Shown here in pieces: positions 1 through 64,000 of a stretch of 64,000 nucleotides of DNA. Position numbers and translations under genes: made by a program. This stretch comes from Monarcha castaneiventris obscurior. Taxonomy: Eukaryota; Chordata; Aves; Passeriformes; Monarchidae. The stretch's first letter is position 1, and every line of letters begins with the position of its first letter. Under the pieces are notes generated by a model that was given only the letters and a program-made list of their open reading frames with translations, was not told the DNA's origin and did no database searches. The stretch spans positions 11,718,001 to 11,782,000 of the forward strand of contig JAMPIT010000174.1 in the NCBI GenBank assembly GCA_026261815.1. Reading direction: 5' to 3'.

Positions 1-1199
1 TATGAATAGTTAATTTCATTTTCATTCAGTGAAACAGGAGGATTCAAAACATGTTTAAATATAATAAATAATTCAATTTTTTTAGGGATAATGACAGCAC
101 ATAACCTTTTGCAGAATGAAACTATAAATACTCTAACCAATATTATATATATCCATACTCTATACATATGTAAACTAAATGTAGTTTGGGCCCAAGGGTG
201 CTAATAAAAGCAAGGTGAATGAATTTAATAAAAATTTAATTCTGGTTTTCAATCCAACAAAACATCTGGAGGAGGATAAACTAGTTGTTACACTGGATGA
301 AAACAATTGCCTCATTAATGAAATCATCTTATTCCATAATAGTGAGAAAGATTCTTGAGACCAAATAGCTTTACACCCTAAAAAAATGCACTATTTTATA
401 TATTGTGATTTCTCTCTTGTATTTCAAACTTGTGGAATAATTAGCCCTTAATATTGGAATATACTTTTCCAAAATGTACTATATCATCCAATGGACTTCA
501 ATTTTAATGAAGCTTTCTGTGGTAAAAGATATATATATATGTATAATATTTAAAATATTGTTTCTCTGGCTATCTTTCTAGAAGAACCATTTTTGTTTTA
601 TTTTTTTCTTCTACAAATGTATTGTGTGTTATCCTGCAAAATACTGAGGATTTCCAGGCCACTGTTTTCTTTCTGTTTTTCTATTCCCAATACCCATGTT
701 TGAATTCCTCACTTCCTAAGGCTTGGACAACAGCATTAAACACAGTACTTTATCTTTTTTTTTAGAGAAAACTTGATGATGATCATAAATATACATTTTT
801 ATTCTGGCATGTCCGTGCCCATTCCTGTGCTTCAATTCTGTCTAAGTGTCTTGACTATTTAATACACAGTTCAGGATGCAGCTCCATTGCTTCTTATCCC
901 TGCCCCATCTTCCTGCTTTTCTTTCCGTTGGAAGCCATTGAGATGCATTATCCACAATTTTGGTCTGAATGTCAGTGCTGCAGGACCACATGAGCATTTT
1001 GGGATGCTCCTGACCTGCCACTGGGACAGTCTCTCTTAGCCCTGGATGTCAGGGGCTCGTCCCCATAGCCCTTATAACACTACAGGAACATGCAGGAAAA
1101 AAGTCAGGTGAGATCATGGCCTGGCTCATGCTCTTGGCAAACTCTGTGCTGGCTGTTCCAGGCATTTACAAGCAATTTGTAGGTGTGTGAATGGATTAC
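1..1199 (-). other. SEMA3E: Intron after SEMA3E exon 15 (partial)
   Basis: Starts with the donor GTAATC next to exon 15 and runs off the left edge. I searched the minus strand for the Ig-domain exon (an LLEC...W core) and did not find it. A short TA-rich run lies near 531-552. The stretch around 880-1150 is less AT-rich than its surroundings, but I recognise nothing in it. Confidence 0.85.
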
Positions 1200-58416
<57,217 letters not shown>

Positions 58417-61400
58417 CTGAAACACAATCAGAGTGTTCGTGATAAATACCAAACAGCTTAGCTTTCATGGCTTCATTTTCATATGCTCCTAGGGAACTGG
58501 ACGAGAAGTTGTGGGACATTAAAATGCTAATCATATAATCTTTGAGTAAGAAAGAGACACAAAACACCTGGGAACAATTTTCAAACTAAGCCAGTTCTCC
58601 AGGAGGTTTGTCTCTGAGTCTTTACATCATAATCTTTATGCTCAAAATATGAGATGGGGAGTGATGAAAATGACTTTGCTCCTGGATATCTTCTGAAAAG
58701 GAAAAAGTATTTAGAACAATATCTGCAAATGGGCAAAAAAATGAATGAATTAATGGAAATTGAAAAAAAAAAAAAGCTGGAAATTATGTCCTTGTCTTTC
58801 AAGCATGTCAAACTACAGGTTTTCAGTGTAGACACAATATTTACCTGGGTTTGTATTTTTAGGATGATGACATTGTGGGTTTTAAGACCAGCACTCTCTT
58901 CACTCAGTTCACTGAAAATATTGCCTCTAAATGCAGTGAAAAGTATGAAATCTGTGAAATACATAAGAATAGTTTTCCGACACTGATTTTGTCAAGAAAT
59001 GCACTGACCTGATATGGGAATCTGAGGCTAAACTGTACATGATACAGGCTAAAGTCAGTCCCACAGAGGAAAGGAAATTCATTCTGGGTAATGTTGCAGA
59101 AACTTGGATTCAGGCCTCAGGAAAGAAGAAAGGGGAAAGCATGGGGATCTTTCTGCTCTGTGGTGCAGAGCACAGCCAGGCTTGCAGCAGGTCAGAGAGG
59201 CTGAAAAGCATTTTGCTGTTGAGAAGCCTCAAAAGGAGTCATTACAGAGTGTACTCTCAGACTCCCTCCAGAATGACAGAGTTTGAACTGGGGGAAAGCA
59301 ACTATCTTCTTATGTCTGTACTGTGGCAAATTGTTTTATTTTGAAGAAATCACTTTTGGTAAAAGTTACTAAATATGCTTATCCTCACTGCTATCCATAA
59401 ATATAACTTTTTCAATTGTTTGGATGTGACCCAGCAGCTGATGCTGGAAGAAGTGGGATTGCCCCAGAGCTGGAAAAGACAAATAAGACCCCATCCAGTT
59501 TGGAGGCTCCTGCTCACATGCCACACTAGCAGTTATGTTCATTCGTCCATGCTGCACCTTGACAGCAACACAGAGACCACAGCTGATGTTCTGCAAGCAA
59601 GAAATTTAACATTCAAAAAGGATATTAATTCAATACAAAAAAATTGACACGATTTCTATCAATTTTAAATTATTAAGTATATTTTGTGTGTGATGATTCA
59701 TGAAAATCAGTAATAGGATAAATATGTTTTGCTTCATTTACTAGGTAGGCTTACTTCAGGTCAACAGAGACTGAAAGTAACTAATTTCTGAAAGCTGTTT
59801 CCTTAGATGATAAAATTTACATCAAAGGAGTCATAGTAAAAATTCAGCCTCACATATGATGCCTTTCTCGAGTGATCTTCAAACAGAATGTATTAAATAC
59901 TTGCACCTGTGTGTGACTGGCCTCACTTGACAAATGGAAAAATTAAGTCACAGAGAGCATCACCATGATGAACAGAACAAGAGGCTTTTTTGTCTGAGCA
60001 TTGCATACTAACCAGTGGATAGATACACATTTTTTGACAGTGATACACTCAGCACACAGCTGCACAGCAATGTGGAAATGGCACTTTCAAAGTTTGCTCT
60101 CGCCAAGCAAATGAGCAGATTGCTGTTTTGGAAGAACATCCCTTGTTTCTGAACAGATTAGAAATGAAATGAAAGCAGAGCTAGAAATACACTTTTGGTC
60201 CTAAATAAAGCCACTTCTTATTTGAAAGAATATAAAACATTCAATATATTTTATTATTTAATCAGTCTTGGAGTGAAAAGAATTTCATTTTAAATTCTAG
60301 TTATATTCAAGCCACAAAAGATTACTGTGGTAACTTCCCCTGATTTATTTTCATGTTGTCCTGAAGGCAAATTGTTCATAAATGAGACATAAATTTCTTT
60401 ACATGGATCAGAGATATGACTCACGTGTTCTCATAATGATGAACAGTCCTCTACCCAATCACATAAACTGGTAACTGCTCATAAAAGACTCATTCCTGCA
60501 AAGCACACCTGAGAATCTTATTGTCTTAAATGGAAGGTGAGAATATTAAACATCTTGCAAGATCAAACTTGTAGAAAGAGAGGTTTCTAAGACTGCATCC
60601 AGCAAACTACACTGACAGGGTTTTGCTGTGGGGGTAGAGACAAGAATAGAAGTGAACCTGACATCTGAAAGGGCTGGAAAACAACAAGCAGTTGGGTTTG
60701 GAGAGTGAGTTTGAACTGAAACACCAACGTAGCAGTATTATAGTATGATGCTTATAGTATAGATGCTTTGAAAGGTAGTAGCATTTCCATACATTGTAGG
60801 ATATGTGAGATACTAGAACAGTGCAGGCAAATAGAATGCAGCACCTCCTGCATGCCTGGAGAATGAGTGGTATATCTGGGAGTCTAAAATGGTTCTAGAA
60901 GCCTGTCATTTCTAGGCAAGTGAATCTCACTGTGGTGTGGTTTGACGTAAATGAAGGTTCTGAAGCAGCAGAACATCATTCATGTAGTGCTGTGCCCCTT
61001 CAGCAAAGCTCTTTGGCTTCAATGTAGCACTGCAGGAGTGCAGCTGTACTGCTTCCAGAGGAGCTGCTGCCTCCACACAGAACAGCCTTCACACTCACAC
61101 AAGTACATTGTTCGTTCGTAGAATCATGGAATGGCTCGGGTTGGAAGGAACCTTAAAGATCATCTGGTTCCAACCCCCCTGCCATGGACAGGGACATCTT
61201 CCACCAGACCAGGTTGCTCCAAGCCCTGTCCTGCCTGGCCTTGAACACTTCCAGGCAGGGACACCCACATCTTCACTGTGCTGGTGTCTCAAAACCCCCA
61301 CAGTAAAAAATTGTTAGTATCTAATCTCAGCCTATGCTCTTTCAATTTAGAGCCATTACCCCTTGTTCTTTCACCACATGCCCTTGTACAAAGTGTCTTT

Positions 61401-64000
61401 CCAGCTCTCCTGTAGTCCCTTTAGACACTGAAAGCTGCTGTAAGTTCTTCCTAAAGCCTTCTCTTCTCCAGGCTGAACAATCCCAGCTCTCTCAGCCTGT
61501 CTTCATTCTAGAAGTGCTCCAGTCCTCTGATCATCTTTGTGGCCTCCTCTGCTCCAATAGGTCCATGTCCTTCTTGTGTGAGGGTCCCCAGAGCTGGGCA
61601 CATGGATCACTGCACTTTGGAGTGCTGAGTTGTGCTCAGTCATGGAAATCACAACACAATTGGGAGCAAGGCACTTGAATTCAAACTTTTAAGCAACTTT
61701 CCCCAAAATCTAATTCCAGTTACCTTGAAGAAACTTAGGCTCACAAGGGTCACCTTGTAAATACGGACTCCTTGAGGTGTCAAGAGTTGTGCTCCTGGTC
61801 ATGCTGATACCCTTTAATTAAAAAAAACAATTTCTAGACCATGCCTCGACTTGAGCATAACCCAAAAATAGGTTGTTCCTCTACCTAATACTAGGATTTA
61901 TTGTCCACATTTATGCTGGACAAATCTAGCACACTTACAAGATCAGATGCAAGTGCAATTTTCATCAACAACCTGGCCAGAGAAAATATAGTGCTGCCTA
62001 ACATTTTTAAAATATTCTAATGGATAAATTGGTCAGCTGAGGAATAGCAGACATGAGTTCAATTTCCTTTTCTAAATGGCTTGAAACTCAGATCTTTCTC
62101 CTTCTGTAAAGAAGTTTAATCACAAGTTATTAGCTACTGGATTGGTAGGGAAAGGTGGCTGCTTTCTCCATTTCCTGTTGAAGCCATGCAACAAAATATT
62201 TAAGACTCAGAAAGAGTGAACAAGAAGTAGTACTCTAATTTAGTAGTTAAATTGCTTTTCTGGGAAAGAAGTTCTGGCTCTGCTGCTCGAGATACTCTAT
62301 GCATTTTATATTAAACAGTTATTGGATAAACTTTACAAACTGTTCCAGCACATGGGCTAGAAATCCTTGGCTTCTCCCTCACGTGGGAGTGACTAAGGGT
62401 TTCAGTTGAGCAGAATCCTTCCTTTTACTGAGCTTCTATAGATTTCTGTGACAAAGGAAAAAAACAAAGTCCTTTTTCTGTAAAGATCTTGTGTAAAGAA
62501 GTAAAAAGCCAGAGACACAGAGGATAAATTATTCAGGGTGAATATATTGCTAGTGCTCAACACACAGAAAAAAAAGAGAAAAGACCTTTCCTGCTCTTAT
62601 CTTTGGTAAAAACAAATCTTCTGGAGTACTGATCCATAAATTTGAGAAAATGTTATCTTTTGTGCTATACTGCTTTGCCATTTTAATCTAAAGACTCAAG
62701 ACCATAACTAAACCCACACCATTGCAGTACAAAGAGCATTTTACTCAACAAAGGAAAGACTGCTTCAATATTTACATACTCCTATATGGCACTTCACTCT
62801 ACCTGTGAAAGCTTTAAAGCAAGTCCGGACTGTTAAATTGCATTTCATAAGGGAACAAATCTTATTTCTTGCTGTTTTAAATGCTGAGAACAAACCTGAT
62901 GGTTTGCTGTCTGCCAGAGCTTGTTGGCAAATATTCAGACTGACCTTGCTTACCACACTTTCACTTATAGCATATCTACTTTGGTGAACATATTCACACT
63001 GTATCCTGTTTGACAAAATGGATTCTATTATACATTGGTCTAACAATGTTTATTATCTTCCTAATAGCCAATTTCTTAGATGTTTTAATGATCAGTATAT
63101 TATTCTTACTTCTAAGATTATTTTAGCACAGTCATTTCTTCTACTAGAAATTCTTCTATTAGTTTGGGGAAAAAAAAATTTCACCCTACTTTTATTTCAA
63201 TATTTTTTAAATATCAATGATTGATAACTTAAATATGCTTAGAACAGTAAGTGCAAAAATCTCAATGCTGCTCCACAGCAAGCAGAGTATAGTGACATTT
63301 CATTTACAACATATTCTAGAATATAAGCGCATTTTGAGTAATATATAACTTTGGACCTTGAATATAGACAGATATCAATGCAAATTTTTAATCTTTCTTA
63401 TTTTTCTCAGGGAGTGACAAAGCTGCTGTTGCTCTGCTCTGTTCTTCATAGCATTACATCATCACAACTGCACAAGTCTATTGCCTTTGCCCTTTTTTGC
63501 CCTCATAAAAATCTTTGGCTCCCCTTTTAAATTCTTTAGAAATATAGTCTCACCTCCCACACTACTTCATGCTGCAGACTGTTCTTCCGGCAAAGATGTT
63601 TTCCAGATGCAGAGCACTGACAAATGAGTCCACATAAGGTGGATGTTTCAGTGCTGCCTTACAGGAAGAGTTAATGACTGGGGTTGCCTTCTGTCCCCAT
63701 CAATAATGTAAAATGCCACTGATAAAAGGTCTAGGTAATGTGAGCACCTGAATGACATCTTATGCTTCAAATTAAAAGCATAGTCCTGGATTATAGATAC
63801 TACAGTGGAACAAGTTTTACAAGAACTTAGTGAACCTTATGTAACTTTATTTAATTTAGCTTTTTGCTGTATTGCTGACAAGTGATAACAAAATCTGCTT
63901 ACATGTGACTAGAAAGGGACAGAAACAAAGAGAAGAAAATATCAAAAAGAGACATAGGGGAAAGCCTGAAATATCTGTGACACACTTTATGAACTACAGG
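58417..64000 (-). other. SEMA3E: SEMA3E intron 1 (partial)
   Basis: Upstream of exon 2 and running off the right edge. I looked for the signal-peptide exon (a hydrophobic leader ending in a phase-1 donor) and found none, nor any CpG-rich promoter. One CR1 fragment lies at 61117-61640. A 127-codon minus-strand opening at 58581-58964 and a 110-codon plus-strand opening opposite it have no recognisable content. Confidence 0.82.
61117..61640 (-). mobile_element. CR1 LINE fragment, 3' end
   Basis: The plus strand starts tagaatcatggaatggctcg and continues through the classic avian CR1 3' block: ggttggaaggaaccttaaag, then catctggttccaacc, then ccatggacagggacatcttc. It extends to the ctccaggctgaacaatccc segment and the C-terminal ORF2 remnant near 61500-61640. 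It is 5'-truncated. The plus-strand ORF of 114 codons at 61334 is a shadow of it. Confidence 0.93.

Noticed and set aside
1..1199. Search for the Ig-domain exon of SEMA3E next to exon 15
   Set aside because: No minus-strand translation resembles the Ig domain or basic tail; these exons must lie beyond the left edge.
58581..58986. Overlapping ORFs of 127 (minus) and 110 (plus) codons upstream of exon 2, considered as the missing first exon
   Set aside because: Neither encodes a signal peptide followed by the expected pre-NRTS sequence, and no phase-1 donor is in place.
61334..61678. Plus-strand ORF of 114 codons
   Set aside because: It is the reverse complement of a CR1 3' region and reflects repeat sequence, not a gene.

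Overview
The window is vertebrate nuclear DNA, almost certainly avian. It is AT-rich, holds no long ORF, and carries several CR1-type LINE 3' ends of the form typical of birds (tails near 50749, 52822 and 61117). Only one gene is found: the minus-strand gene for the secreted guidance cue semaphorin 3E (SEMA3E). I identified it by translating short ORF islands flanked by AG/GT splice sites and comparing them with the human SEMA3E protein as I remember it; no alignment was run.

Layout, reading with transcription (right to left): 58417-64000 is the distal part of the intron after the signal-peptide exon, which lies beyond the right edge. Fourteen coding exons follow (numbered 2-15 on the usual class-3 semaphorin plan): 58256-58416, 50599-50658, 45878-45997, 29991-30084, 22772-22891, 22188-22330, 20320-20434, 19910-19979, 18525-18669, 13742-13964, 11076-11167, 9850-9891, 6514-6680 and 1200-1267. 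All junction phases agree, and the joined exons give 1620 nt (about 540 codons) with no stop and no frameshift. This covers nearly all of the sema beta-propeller, the whole PSI domain and the proprotein-convertase motif. The Ig domain, basic tail and 3' UTR lie off the left edge.

The rest is intron. It contains four CR1 fragments (three clustered in intron 2, one in intron 1), an older and badly decayed CR1/L3-like LINE relic in intron 4, AGAT, TCA, TTTTG and AT microsatellites, a 105-bp direct repeat that brackets exon 4, and two clear inverted repeats. I see no second gene, RNA gene, CpG-island promoter, virus or prokaryotic system.

The observations most worth a second look concern the architecture of this one gene: direct repeats flanking an in-frame exon, homopolymer or microsatellite tracts at splice acceptors, and a convertase site split by an intron. 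I found no convincing undescribed biological system.
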